From positions 62,001-126,000 of the forward strand of contig CAVVVC010000001.1 of NCBI GenBank assembly GCA_963751595.1: a stretch of DNA of 64,000 nt. Direction: 5' to 3'. Position 1 is the stretch's first letter, and each line of letters opens with the position of its first letter. Made by a program: the position numbers and the translations under genes. Positions 41,135 through 49,819 of this stretch are shown here, piece after piece. A model generated the notes under the pieces. It did no database searches. It had not been told where the DNA came from and saw only the letters and a list, made by a program, of their open reading frames with translations. This DNA comes from JAHEGP01 sp963751595 (GTDB lineage Bacteria > Pseudomonadota > Gammaproteobacteria > Pseudomonadales > JAHEGP01).

Positions 41135-42148
41135 ATGAGCAATACCATCGTCAAAGCCTACGCCGCGGTCGCCGCCGACAAGCCGTTGGAACCCTATGAA
41201 TTCGAACTGCCCGAACTGGGCCCGGAACAGGTCGATATCCAGGTGGCGTATTGCGGGATCTGCCATTCGGACTACAGCATGATTCGCAACGAATGGGGTG
41301 TTACCCGCTACCCCTTCGTGCCCGGGCATGAAGTCATTGGCACCGTGGCGGCGGCGGGTGAACTGGCCCGGGGAGTGAAGGTCGGCGACCAGGTCGGCTT
41401 GGGCTGGTTCGCCGGTAGCTGCATGCACTGTATGCACTGCCTGTCTGGCGCCCACAACCTGTGTCGCGAGAACGAGTACACCATTGTTGGCCGCAATGGC
41501 GGCTTTGCCGATAAAGTACGTTGTCACTGGGCCTGGGCGACGCCGATTCCCGCGGCCGTCGACAGCAGTAAGGCCGGTCCATTGCTATGTGGAGGGATCA
41601 CGGTATTCCACCCCCTGATGGAGCTGAATATTCGTCCCACTCATCGGGTTGGGGTGATCGGTGTCGGGGGGCTCGGACACCTGGCGCTACAGTTCCTCAA
41701 CAAGTGGGGTTGTGAGGTGACCGCATTTACCACCAGCCCCGACAAGTCAGCCGAGGCCAGGGCCATGGGTGCCCATGCTGTGGTCAACAGTCGAGATGAA
41801 AACGCAATGGCCAGGATCGCCGGCTCCCTGGATATGATTCTCAATACAACCGACGCCAACCTGCCCTGGGCGGCCTACATGAAAGCGCTGGCCCCCGGCG
41901 GTGTCCTGCATACCGTCGGCATGGTTCCCGAGCCCATCCCGGCCAGTGCCGGGGCGCTGATCAGCAGTCAGCTGTCGGTGTCGGGCAGCCCCCTGGGGAG
42001 CCCGGCGACGACCCGGCAAATGATAGAATTTTGCGCCCGCCACCGGATCGAACCGGTTACCGAGCAGTTCGACCTGTGCGACGTCAACGACGCGCTGGAG
42101 CATTTCGCTGCGGGCAAGGCGCGCTACCGGCTGGTGTTGAAGATGTAA
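41135..42148 (+). CDS. Zinc-dependent NAD(P) alcohol dehydrogenase (CAD/YahK type)
   Basis: A 337-residue medium-chain dehydrogenase. Catalytic zinc ligands appear in YCGICHSDY and PGHEVIG; the structural zinc is carried by the Cys set in GSCMHCMHCLSGAHNLC. The Rossmann motif is GVGGLGHLALQF. It most resembles cinnamyl-alcohol-dehydrogenase-like aldehyde reductases (E. coli Ahr, YahK), which mainly reduce aldehydes with NADPH. GGAGA lies eight bases upstream of ATG 41135; the frame upstream to 41054 has no coding character. Confidence 0.92.
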   Translation: MSNTIVKAYAAVAADKPLEPYEFELPELGPEQVDIQVAYCGICHSDYSMIRNEWGVTRYPFVPGHEVIGTVAAAGELARGVKVGDQVGLGWFAGSCMHCMHCLSGAHNLCRENEYTIVGRNGGFADKVRCHWAWATPIPAAVDSSKAGPLLCGGITVFHPLMELNIRPTHRVGVIGVGGLGHLALQFLNKWGCEVTAFTTSPDKSAEARAMGAHAVVNSRDENAMARIAGSLDMILNTTDANLPWAAYMKALAPGGVLHTVGMVPEPIPASAGALISSQLSVSGSPLGSPATTRQMIEFCARHRIEPVTEQFDLCDVNDALEHFAAGKARYRLVLKM

Positions 42149-42174
42149 TGGAAACGCCGGCGCTTGCACCTTCG

Positions 42175-42660
42175 CTATTGCACCAACCGTCGCTGCTGCA
42201 ATGCATCATAAACGGCAGTGATGCGTCGTTGGTTGACGCCGAGGTCTGAGTAACCGAGGCGTGAGGCCGAGCGAAATGCGACACCGCCCCCTTGCTCATC
42301 GATGGCCAGCTCCAGATCATCGACGAAGCCAAACAGCCTGGATTTTGACTCCGCACGAAGGTAATACCCGTCCTCGACCACGATGGAGGTGCGCCCCAGG
42401 CCATTGACTACCTCCACTACCTGCGGCCAGGCTTCAGTCGCCGGTGCAAGCAATACCCAGTCCGGCGTGTCGCTATCCCGGCTGCTGATGCAGTTTGGCG
42501 AGGAGGGACAGGGTGCCAGGCGCTGGTCCGGGGAGTACGTCGCGCCATCGCTGGCAGCGGGAGTAGAGGGGGTAGGAGAACAGCTGGACAGACCCAGCGT
42601 GAGGCTGAGGGTGGCCAGTGCTGTGGCCGCCGGCCTTACGAATGTTGGGGATCTGTGCAT
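42175..42660 (-). CDS. DUF1499 lipoprotein
   Basis: A 161-residue protein with a leader ending LSLTLGLSSC, a lipobox, followed by a Pro/Ser-rich tether and the DUF1499 domain: RLAPCPSSPNCISSRDSD is its hallmark, with SRLFGFVDDLELAIDE and SRLGYSDLGVNQRR later. DUF1499 proteins are widespread and uncharacterised. GGGAG precedes the ATG. Convergent with the alcohol dehydrogenase gene. Confidence 0.88.
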   Translation of the reverse strand: MHRSPTFVRPAATALATLSLTLGLSSCSPTPSTPAASDGATYSPDQRLAPCPSSPNCISSRDSDTPDWVLLAPATEAWPQVVEVVNGLGRTSIVVEDGYYLRAESKSRLFGFVDDLELAIDEQGGGVAFRSASRLGYSDLGVNQRRITAVYDALQQRRLVQ

Positions 42661-42702
42661 CGTGTGGCTCCCTTGGGTGTGGCAGTTGCAGCGCCCGCGT
42701 AA

Positions 42703-44268
42703 TCATAAGCTGTCGATGTGCTGCAGACACCATTCGGCACGCTCCAGGGTGGCGCCCCGCTGTTCCTCGCTTTGTTTATCCCAGTTCCGGTAGACCATGC
42801 CGATACGCGGGTTTTTTTCCAGGCGCGACCGGTGTTGCGCCATGAAGTGCCAGTAAAGGCTATTCAGCGGACAGGCGCCTTCGGTACGCTTTTCCTTTAC
42901 CTGATAGTGGCAGTCGGCGCAGTAATCACTCATTTTGTTCACGTAGTTGCCGCTGGCCGCATAGGGCTTGGTTGCAAGAATGCCGCCGTCTGCGAACTGG
43001 CTCATGCCCCGGGTGTTGGGTAGTTCGACCCACTCGATGGCATCGACATAAATGCCGAGGTACCAGGCATCCACCTGGGCCGGGTCGATGCCGGCCAGCA
43101 GGCAAAAGTTGCCGGTAATCATCAGTCGCTGGATGTGGTGGGCATAGGCAAATTGCAGCGACTGCACAATGGCGGCCTCCAGGCAGCGCATCCGGGTTTT
43201 TCCCGTCCAGAAGAAATCCGGCAACGGGCGTTTTGCCCCCAGTGCATTGAGTTCGTCGTAACCGGGCATGTTACTCCAGTAGACACCCCTGACATGCTCC
43301 CGCCAGCCCAGTATCTGGCGCACGAAACCTTCGATCTGGGCCAGGCTCACCTCGCCACCGGCATCGTCCGCGTGCTCCAGGGCTGCTTCGATCACCTCCA
43401 GCGGATGCAGCATCTTGGCGTTCAGGGCGAACGAAAGCCGCGAGTGGTACAGACTCCACTGGTGCTCACTGCGGCCGGTCATGGCATCCTGAAAGGTGCC
43501 GAAACGGGGCAGGCAGTGCCGGCAGAAATAGTCCAGCAACTGCAGCGATTGCTCCCGGTTTACCGGCCACAGCAGTGTGTCGCCGCATTCGCCGAAGGTT
43601 TCGATCCCATGGCGCTCCAGCCTCTCGCGGATGGAGCCGACGTCATTGGCAAACAGTAGCGGCTCGGGAATCGCTGCCAGATCCTGGCGCCGGAGTTTAT
43701 TGCGATTTTCCGCATCGTAATTCCACTTTCCGCCCAGGGGCTCGTCAGCGTCCATCAACACCTGGTGGCGGCGTCGCATCCAGCGATAAAAGTTTTCCAT
43801 CCGCTGGTGTTTCCCCGGGGTAAAGTGCTCGGAAATCTCGCTGAAGGGAAGGAGAAAGTGCTCGCTGTCGTGGCAAGCGATATTGACCCCCGGGATCTCC
43901 ATCGACGCCAACTGCCGGGCCAGCCGGTATTCATCGGGCTGCTGGTACTCCAGCTCTGCAACCGCGTAGCGGCGACAGAGTTCTGTCAGCAGCGCGGGCA
44001 GGTGGGTAAATGTCTGGGTGTCGTCCAGGGTCAGGTGCTGCACCTGATGGCCGGACTGTTGCAGTTCCCTCGCAAAGGTTTCCATGGCCGCAAAGAAGGC
44101 GCACAGCTTCTGCCGGTGATGCTTGACGTAGTCGGTTTCCTGGCGCAGCTCGCTGATCAGGTAAATGACATCGTCATCGGCCTCGCGGTACCAGGAATGG
44201 CCACGGTTGAGCTGATCACCGAGGATCAGGCGCAGTTTCCCAAACCGCCGGGTGTCGTCGGGTTTCAT
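42703..44268 (-). CDS. Cryptochrome/photolyase family protein, Fe-S type (PhrB-like)
   Basis: A 521-residue member of the bacterial iron-sulphur cryptochrome/(6-4) photolyase group. The N-terminus is LRLILGDQLNRGHSWY, typical of this group rather than classical PhrB. Later come GRSEHQWSLYHSRLSFALN, MLHPLEVIEAAL and WREHVRGVYWSNMPGY. The [4Fe-4S] ligands are the Cys of ITGNFCLLAG and of DYCADCHYQVKEKR ... GACPLN. It starts at ATG 44268, 28 bases after folM on the same strand; AGGCGG lies upstream. Members use FAD plus a lumazine antenna and repair (6-4) lesions. Confidence 0.92.
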   Translation of the reverse strand: MKPDDTRRFGKLRLILGDQLNRGHSWYREADDDVIYLISELRQETDYVKHHRQKLCAFFAAMETFARELQQSGHQVQHLTLDDTQTFTHLPALLTELCRRYAVAELEYQQPDEYRLARQLASMEIPGVNIACHDSEHFLLPFSEISEHFTPGKHQRMENFYRWMRRRHQVLMDADEPLGGKWNYDAENRNKLRRQDLAAIPEPLLFANDVGSIRERLERHGIETFGECGDTLLWPVNREQSLQLLDYFCRHCLPRFGTFQDAMTGRSEHQWSLYHSRLSFALNAKMLHPLEVIEAALEHADDAGGEVSLAQIEGFVRQILGWREHVRGVYWSNMPGYDELNALGAKRPLPDFFWTGKTRMRCLEAAIVQSLQFAYAHHIQRLMITGNFCLLAGIDPAQVDAWYLGIYVDAIEWVELPNTRGMSQFADGGILATKPYAASGNYVNKMSDYCADCHYQVKEKRTEGACPLNSLYWHFMAQHRSRLEKNPRIGMVYRNWDKQSEEQRGATLERAEWCLQHIDSL

Positions 44269-44296
44269 GCTTTGGCCGCCTGTCGTGGGTTTCGCT

Positions 44297-45007
44297 TCAT
44301 ACGATATTGCGTCCGCCATCGAGTGCAAGGCTGCGACCTGTGATGTAGCTGCTGGACAGCAGGTAGTCCACAGCCTCGACCATCTCCCCCAGGCCGCCCT
44401 CCCGCCCCAGGGCGCTCTTTTTCAGGGCTTTTTCGCGGTATTGGGGCGAGTCGTGCTCATTGAACAGGATCAGCGCGGGAGCAATGCTGTTGACTTTCAC
44501 CACCGGTGCCAGGCGCGCAGCGAAGGATAGGGTCAGGTTGGCCATCGCCGCCTTGCTGGCGGCGTAGGCGGCATGCTTCTTGCTGCCTTTCTCCACCACG
44601 TAGTCGGTGATGTGGATGATATCCCGGGGCCGGTCTTCACCGGCGAGCAGCTGGGGCTCGAAGGCGATATTCAATTGGTAGGGTACTTGTACATGAACCT
44701 GCAACATCCGGGCAATAACCCCGGCGGGCGGAATATCCCCGGCGTCCGGCAACCAGTCCGAGGCATTGTGGATAATGCCCCTGATCTGGGCGTAGCGGGT
44801 GTTAATGGCGGCGATGAACGCGTCTACACTGGAGGGCTCATAACAATCGAGATGGTACAAATCTGCGCCCTGTTGGCGGAGTTCGTCAAGCTGCGGGTAG
44901 TCACTGCGGTAGGTCCCCACCACAGCCTCACCCCGTGCCAGAAGGTGCTGTGCGATGGCATGGCCGACGCGCTTGCCAGCGCCAGTGATAATCAGTGGAA
45001 TGGACAT
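44297..45007 (-). CDS. folM: Dihydromonapterin reductase FolM
   Basis: A 236-residue SDR that reduces dihydromonapterin (and weakly dihydrofolate) with NADPH. The cofactor motif is ITGAGKRVGHAIAQHL, as in FolM/pteridine reductases rather than ordinary SDRs; NAS at IHNASDW, YAASKAAMANLTLSFA with catalytic Tyr-x3-Lys, and KVNSIAPALILF follow. It is the first gene of a pair with the Fe-S photolyase, 28 bases apart. Reduced pterins are photolyase chromophores in other classes, so the pairing may be functional, although Fe-S types are known to use lumazine. Confidence 0.9.
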   Translation of the reverse strand: MSIPLIITGAGKRVGHAIAQHLLARGEAVVGTYRSDYPQLDELRQQGADLYHLDCYEPSSVDAFIAAINTRYAQIRGIIHNASDWLPDAGDIPPAGVIARMLQVHVQVPYQLNIAFEPQLLAGEDRPRDIIHITDYVVEKGSKKHAAYAASKAAMANLTLSFAARLAPVVKVNSIAPALILFNEHDSPQYREKALKKSALGREGGLGEMVEAVDYLLSSSYITGRSLALDGGRNIV

Positions 45008-45252
45008 GGGATGGCCCTACTCAAGTGTCTGCGGGTTACGGGTAATGTCAGCATTTGGATCGGCGAACAGCCCTGACTGTCGGTTTTCTTTACGGGTGTG
45101 ACCGGCGTCCGCAGAGACTTTCAATGCAAGCCATTGAATAGCAACACTATGTTTTTTCCGGCACGAAATATGCTGCTTTTTTGTCAGGTGGATAGCGTCG
45201 CGCGGGTTGGGCCAATACCACCCGGGGGACGCGACAAAGGGGCGATAAAGGA

Positions 45253-45723
45253 ATGAACAGTAGCAAGGGTTCGACGAAGGTTTTCAACGGTTTGGCGATG
45301 CTGGTGATCGCGGTGATAACGGCCTGCACCGCCACCAAAGCGGTTGATATCCCGCCAGAGCAGTTGCAGCAGGATATTATCAATGGCCATATCATCGACG
45401 CCGGCGATAGGGTCACCATTACGACGCGCGATGGCTCCCGCCACTGTTGCTGGGTGCATTCGATCAACGACAACAGCGTGTATTTGGAAGTGAGCGCGCC
45501 GGCGGACGCCCATGCAGATGATTACACAGCAGGGGCTGGTAAAGGACCGCAAGCAAGGGCAGAACCGGTCGGTATTGCCATCAGCGATATCGTCGCCCTC
45601 GAAAAGACGGAAACCACCGACGGCGGCAGGGCCGGGACCGCGGCAGCAGGTGTCGTCCTTCTTGGTGGGTTTTATTACCTGCTATGGGTCTTGCCCGCTT
45701 TGCTTGTCGCTGCGATGCTGTAG
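45253..45723 (+). CDS. Putative lipoprotein with C-terminal membrane segment
   Basis: A 156-residue protein. MNSSKGSTKVFNGLAMLVIA followed by VITAC is a lipoprotein leader with Cys25. The middle holds a small beta domain (DAGDRVTITTRDGSRHCCWV) resembling tethered SH3-like modules, and the C-terminal 25 residues are strongly hydrophobic (GGFYYLLWVLPALLVAAM). Both ends would be in the membrane. Function unknown. GGGG upstream provides a weak ribosome-binding site. Confidence 0.6.
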   Translation: MNSSKGSTKVFNGLAMLVIAVITACTATKAVDIPPEQLQQDIINGHIIDAGDRVTITTRDGSRHCCWVHSINDNSVYLEVSAPADAHADDYTAGAGKGPQARAEPVGIAISDIVALEKTETTDGGRAGTAAAGVVLLGGFYYLLWVLPALLVAAML

Positions 45724-45832
45724 CCGGGCAACGCGCAGCGTGCTTCGGCCAGCAATCAACGCCAAGGCGAATTTCCAGCGGGGCGAGGTGGGCTCGCGGC
45801 GAGGGAAAGGCAGGGGCTTGCCTGCGTTTACG

Positions 45833-46789
45833 TCACGTTTGACCGGCCTTCTTTTTTTTCGCCGGCTCCTCGGCCTCCACCTCGCGCTCTCCGGTGGCGT
45901 ATTCATGCCCGGTCTTGGATTTGCCTCCCCGGTTGAGTTTTTTCTGCTCAGTTTCGACGGCCCGGTGCAGTGCAGCAATATAGTTGTGGATGGAATGATC
46001 CTGGAAGTGGTCGATCTTGCCCCGGAAGATCCCGTCGATAAAACCTTTGAACCGGTCCCGCCGCTTCATCAGCATGCCGAGTTTGCGGATGTAGCCGTTG
46101 CGGTTGATATAGATCTCGCTGCCACCGTGGCGATAGCCGAAAAACAGCGGTGGTACCCGGGTGACGATGTCGTTGTTGTTGACGAAGCGAAAATGGTCGA
46201 GCTTGACGTGATTGATGTAAGTATTGTCGCCCACCCTGGGGCTGCCGTAGGTGTAGAGTTGCTCCGGGTTGGGATCGATATGGGACAGAAAGCAGCGGCT
46301 GCTGCAGATGGTGGCCATGGCGCCCCCCAGTGAGTGGCCACAAAACCATAACGGTTTTTTGTTGCCGATGATGGCTTCTTCCAGCATCGGCCACAGGTCG
46401 TCCACTTCGCCCTTGAAACCGCGGTGTACTTTCCCCACGGTTTCCGCTACCACGGCGGCCGCGTTGGCGTCGGCATGGATATCGTTCCACTCGTTGGGCT
46501 CGGTGCCACGGCAGGCGACGACCCGGTCCCAGCGATTGCTGAACTGGTAGGCCTGGGAGCCTTGCTTGTCGTAAAAGGTCGTTTTGGTAAAACCAGCCAG
46601 CTTGGCGGCGCGCCGGGCTTCCTTGGGGTCGTTATAGGAGATCATCGACAGCTCGGCAAACAGCAGCGCCCGCTGCAAAAAAGTCAGTTCACGGATTGGT
46701 CCTCTGACATCAGAGTGGACGACAAAGGCGACTTCACCGGCGTCTGCGATGACGCGATCCGAAAGCTCCTTACGCAAATTGCTCGACAT
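45833..46789 (-). CDS. Class 3 lipase family protein
   Basis: A 318-residue alpha/beta hydrolase of the fungal-lipase-like class 3. The nucleophile motif is FCGHSLGGAMATI; CRGTEPNEWNDIHAD supplies the oxyanion strand, TYGSPRVGDNTY and FVNNNDIVTRVPPLFFGYRHGG the catalytic Asp region, and a His in FQDHSIHNYI completes the triad. The C-terminus is a Lys/Glu-rich tail (EAEEPAKKKKAG). The ATG at 46789 is preceded by AGAGGG; the open frame continues far upstream only by chance. No signal peptide. Confidence 0.9.
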   Translation of the reverse strand: MSSNLRKELSDRVIADAGEVAFVVHSDVRGPIRELTFLQRALLFAELSMISYNDPKEARRAAKLAGFTKTTFYDKQGSQAYQFSNRWDRVVACRGTEPNEWNDIHADANAAAVVAETVGKVHRGFKGEVDDLWPMLEEAIIGNKKPLWFCGHSLGGAMATICSSRCFLSHIDPNPEQLYTYGSPRVGDNTYINHVKLDHFRFVNNNDIVTRVPPLFFGYRHGGSEIYINRNGYIRKLGMLMKRRDRFKGFIDGIFRGKIDHFQDHSIHNYIAALHRAVETEQKKLNRGGKSKTGHEYATGEREVEAEEPAKKKKAGQT

Positions 46790-46956
46790 GCTCAACACCC
46801 TCTTTGACAAAACCTGCTCCACCCGAGAGCCGATCAGGACGCCGCTGTTTCGACCCCCGGATACCTTTGCGGGCGTATTCTGCACCAAGCCCCGCGGTGG
46901 TACAAACGAAAACGGGCACTCGTGGCCCTGTAGCGCTGGCTTACGCCGCAAGAATG

Positions 46957-48279
46957 CTAAGTCGATTGGCTGCGGGCGTTCTCCTGCACGGCGCCGTGGG
47001 CCAGGTCCTTTGGCAGTTGCCGTGCCGCCAGCAGGAACAACAGGATAGACGGTGAGCTGAGCAGCGTGGTCGTCAGCATGGCATAGCGCAGGCTGTCTTC
47101 CCCAAGCCGGGTGGCGTAAAGGTCGCTGAGGACACCGGTGGTGAGCGGCCCCAGCCCCAGCCCGATCAGGTTGAGCACCAGAAATAGCACGGCCGAGGTC
47201 AATGCCCGCATGGCCGGGGGTACCAGCGAGTGGGAGATCGCCAGGCAGGGCCCGAGATAGGTGTTGAGCATGATGGTCATAAGAAACAGTGAGCCGATCA
47301 CAAGGTAGGTGTTGTCCAGCAGAAAGTAGGGGAAGGCGAGGGGTATCGACAGCGCACCGGCAATGGCCGGCAGCCAAAGATACCAGCGCTTGTCCCGGAC
47401 GCCGAGTCGATCGGCGAGGAAGCCCCCCATAAAGGTGCCCACCAGGCCGCCACCGCCGCCGAAAATCGCCAGCACAATGCCCACTTCGCCAACGCTGAAG
47501 CCGTGATTGCGGATCAGGTAGGACGGTGAGAAATTGCCGGTACCGTAACCGGCGAAGGCGGCAAGGGCCGTGGCGCTGGCGAGATACCAGAACGATTTGT
47601 AGGCCGAAAGCAGTTTTATGGTTTCCGCCAGCGTCGGTTTGTAGGCTGCTTCCGCCGCTGTTTCCCAGCGCCCGCGCTGGGGTTCTTTCACCGTAAACAA
47701 CAACACCGCCGCCAGGATGATGCCGGGAATGCCAACCGCCATGAAGGCGACTCGCCAGCCGTAGGCCTGGCCGATCAGGCCGCCGGCGATAAAGCCCAGC
47801 AAGATGCCCAGGTGGACACCGGTGGAGTATATAGCGAGTGCGGTGCCCCGTTTGTGGGGCGGAAAATAGTCACTGATCATCGAGTGGGCGGGGGGGCTGC
47901 CACCGGCTTCCCCGATGCCAACGCCGATTCGGGCCAGCAACAAATGGGTGAAGTTCTGGGCCAGGCCGGAGAGGGCGGTCATGCCGCTCCAGATGGTGAG
48001 CGCAGCGGCAATAATATTGCGCCGATTGCTCCGGTCTGCCCAGTAGGCGATGGGTATCCCCGCCGTGCAATACACCAGTGCGAACGAAAACCCGCTCAGC
48101 AGACCCAACTGCGCATCGCTGAGCCCCATCTCCAGCTTGATGGGCTCCTGCAGTATGACCAGGATCTGCCGGTCCAGAAAGTTGAAGGCGTACACCAGGG
48201 TAAGAATGAACAGTGCATAACCGGTCACGCGCCCGGGAAGTTCATCCCGGGCGCCATGGGTATTCGCAGCTTGGGTCAC
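46957..48279 (-). CDS. MFS transporter, Spinster-like
   Basis: A 440-residue permease with 12 predicted transmembrane helices. The start of TM1-2, YAFNFLDRQILVILQEPIK followed by LSDAQLGLLSGFSFALVY, matches the Spinster-like branch common in sphingomonads and marine gammaproteobacteria; AYWADRSNRRNI is the loop 2-3 motif, and ARIGVGIGEAGGSPPAHSMI the TM4-5 region. Cargo in this branch is unknown and may be lipid or organic acid. Begins with GTG 48279 and AGGCG upstream. Upstream of the lipase on the same strand (167-base gap). Confidence 0.88.
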   Translation of the reverse strand: MTQAANTHGARDELPGRVTGYALFILTLVYAFNFLDRQILVILQEPIKLEMGLSDAQLGLLSGFSFALVYCTAGIPIAYWADRSNRRNIIAAALTIWSGMTALSGLAQNFTHLLLARIGVGIGEAGGSPPAHSMISDYFPPHKRGTALAIYSTGVHLGILLGFIAGGLIGQAYGWRVAFMAVGIPGIILAAVLLFTVKEPQRGRWETAAEAAYKPTLAETIKLLSAYKSFWYLASATALAAFAGYGTGNFSPSYLIRNHGFSVGEVGIVLAIFGGGGGLVGTFMGGFLADRLGVRDKRWYLWLPAIAGALSIPLAFPYFLLDNTYLVIGSLFLMTIMLNTYLGPCLAISHSLVPPAMRALTSAVLFLVLNLIGLGLGPLTTGVLSDLYATRLGEDSLRYAMLTTTLLSSPSILLFLLAARQLPKDLAHGAVQENARSQST

Positions 48280-48441
48280 GGTGATCGCCTCGTCTGAATT
48301 GTTATTTTACTGGCAGCCATCGCGCGATTGCCTCACAATCATCACTGCGCCGTCCGCGTTCAGTACCTTAACCCAAGTGTTTATGACTTGCATTGTGTTT
48401 TGCCGGCTTGCTATGGTGGGTAATAAAAGGAGGGCAAGGGG

Positions 48442-49665
48442 ATGATCTCCTTGGGCAGGTACGACCCCGATATCTCTGAAAGCGCCATCGAAAGCTACCT
48501 GGCGCTCATCGAAAAATTCGACCGCAACGTTGCCGGAAAAAAGCTGATAGGGGACAAGGGCCCGGTGGCACTGAAACCGCTGGCCAAAGGTGCAGCGATC
48601 AGTGTCGGCGGCGCCCAGACCCTGCTGCGGAACCTGGGCTTTCTCCCCGGGAGCCGGATCGATGGCATCTGCGGGTATCGCACCCAGGCGTCCATTCGCC
48701 TGTTTCAGGAATACGTTCGTTCCATCGAGGGCAAGCGCTGTCTGCCGGACGGCATTCTCGGGCCGGCCACCTTGGCGCACCTGGAGCGTTGGCGGAACGA
48801 GGGTACCGTGGCTGGCTGGTCATCGACCGTGGACGCCTGGGAAGATGGCTCACTTTCCCGCAAGGATTGTGAATACAATCGCTGGCTGGAATTCCTGGGC
48901 GCGGTGAAAGCGCAATACCTCGCCCATCCTTCTCCCATGCTGGAATTGGTCAATGCCTACCAGCGGCCCAGCGATACTTTCAAAGTGGCGGACTGGGATT
49001 TCTCCCCCGGGGATGTCCACGTGGTCGGCATTCGCTACGGAGCAACCCGTACCACCCACAAATTCGACGATGTGCTGGTGCTGCTGATCCGGGGCTTGTG
49101 TTTCAAATTCCAGGCCTCGACTGACCCCGGTTACACGCGCAACCCGAAGGGCGCGCCTTTCCTGGTCCAGGGCCAGCACCTGTTCCAGTTTGGCCTGCAC
49201 CGGGGTAGCTACCATGCGCTGCGTCCGGCCAGGCACGGCGTACTGGTGGTGAGATCCAGGGGTGATTACCGTTTGACCGAGGAAGATCTGGACAACGGCC
49301 TGGAGGCCAACACCACGATCAATATTCACTGGGGTGGTAAAGGCGTGGGGCGGGCCGTCAATCGCTGGTCCGAGGGTTGCCAGATCATCGCGGGTTCCGG
49401 TTACCGAAATCACAATGCGGCGATTGTGGACTGCAGCGATCATGCCGGCTTAAACAACACCGAGGTGAAGCGCAAGTCAGTGAAGAAAACCCGGGCGGCC
49501 TACAACGTTCTGTCAGACCTGATCAACGCGCTGTCCAGCGGCATCGAGCCCGTCGGGCAGGTCAAATACACGCTGTTGTTGGAAGACGACCTGAAGTTGA
49601 ATCCTGAAGTAGCGTCCGAGGTGGAGCAATCCCGGAGTCTGGCGCGGCGGCTCTACCGGTTTTAG
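48442..49665 (+). CDS. Peptidoglycan-binding protein with SEGC-type C-terminal domain
   Basis: A 407-residue protein. Residues about 55-125 are a PG_binding_1-like domain (VGGAQTLLRNLGFLPGSRID, GICGYRTQASIRLFQEYV, LPDGILGPATLAHLERW). Residues about 180-330 form a beta-rich domain ending in NTTINIHWGGKGVGRAVNRW then SEGCQIIAG; an upstream His and the S-x-G-C motif recall L,D-transpeptidase active sites (HG..S.GC), though the rest is not a recognisable YkuD domain. No signal peptide is visible, which is odd for a wall enzyme. GGAGGG precedes the ATG, and TTGCAT/TATGGT hexamers lie upstream. Possibly of phage or effector origin. Confidence 0.72.
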   Translation: MISLGRYDPDISESAIESYLALIEKFDRNVAGKKLIGDKGPVALKPLAKGAAISVGGAQTLLRNLGFLPGSRIDGICGYRTQASIRLFQEYVRSIEGKRCLPDGILGPATLAHLERWRNEGTVAGWSSTVDAWEDGSLSRKDCEYNRWLEFLGAVKAQYLAHPSPMLELVNAYQRPSDTFKVADWDFSPGDVHVVGIRYGATRTTHKFDDVLVLLIRGLCFKFQASTDPGYTRNPKGAPFLVQGQHLFQFGLHRGSYHALRPARHGVLVVRSRGDYRLTEEDLDNGLEANTTINIHWGGKGVGRAVNRWSEGCQIIAGSGYRNHNAAIVDCSDHAGLNNTEVKRKSVKKTRAAYNVLSDLINALSSGIEPVGQVKYTLLLEDDLKLNPEVASEVEQSRSLARRLYRF

Positions 49666-49819
49666 TCCGTCCCCCGTTCGGCTCGCGGGCAGGCCATGGC
49701 AGCGCGGCTGGCGCGCGGATTCCCGGACGTATTTATGGGCTTGTCGAGGATGGGGGTATGCGGCGAGGGGAGGGGTACAGCAGCCGGGGAGGCCCCCGAC
49801 TGCGACGGTTATTGTAAAA

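Noticed and set aside
46790..47377. Long N-terminal extension of the class 3 lipase frame
   Set aside because: Overlaps the MFS transporter gene antiphase on the same strand; the lipase has a good ribosome-binding site before ATG 46789.
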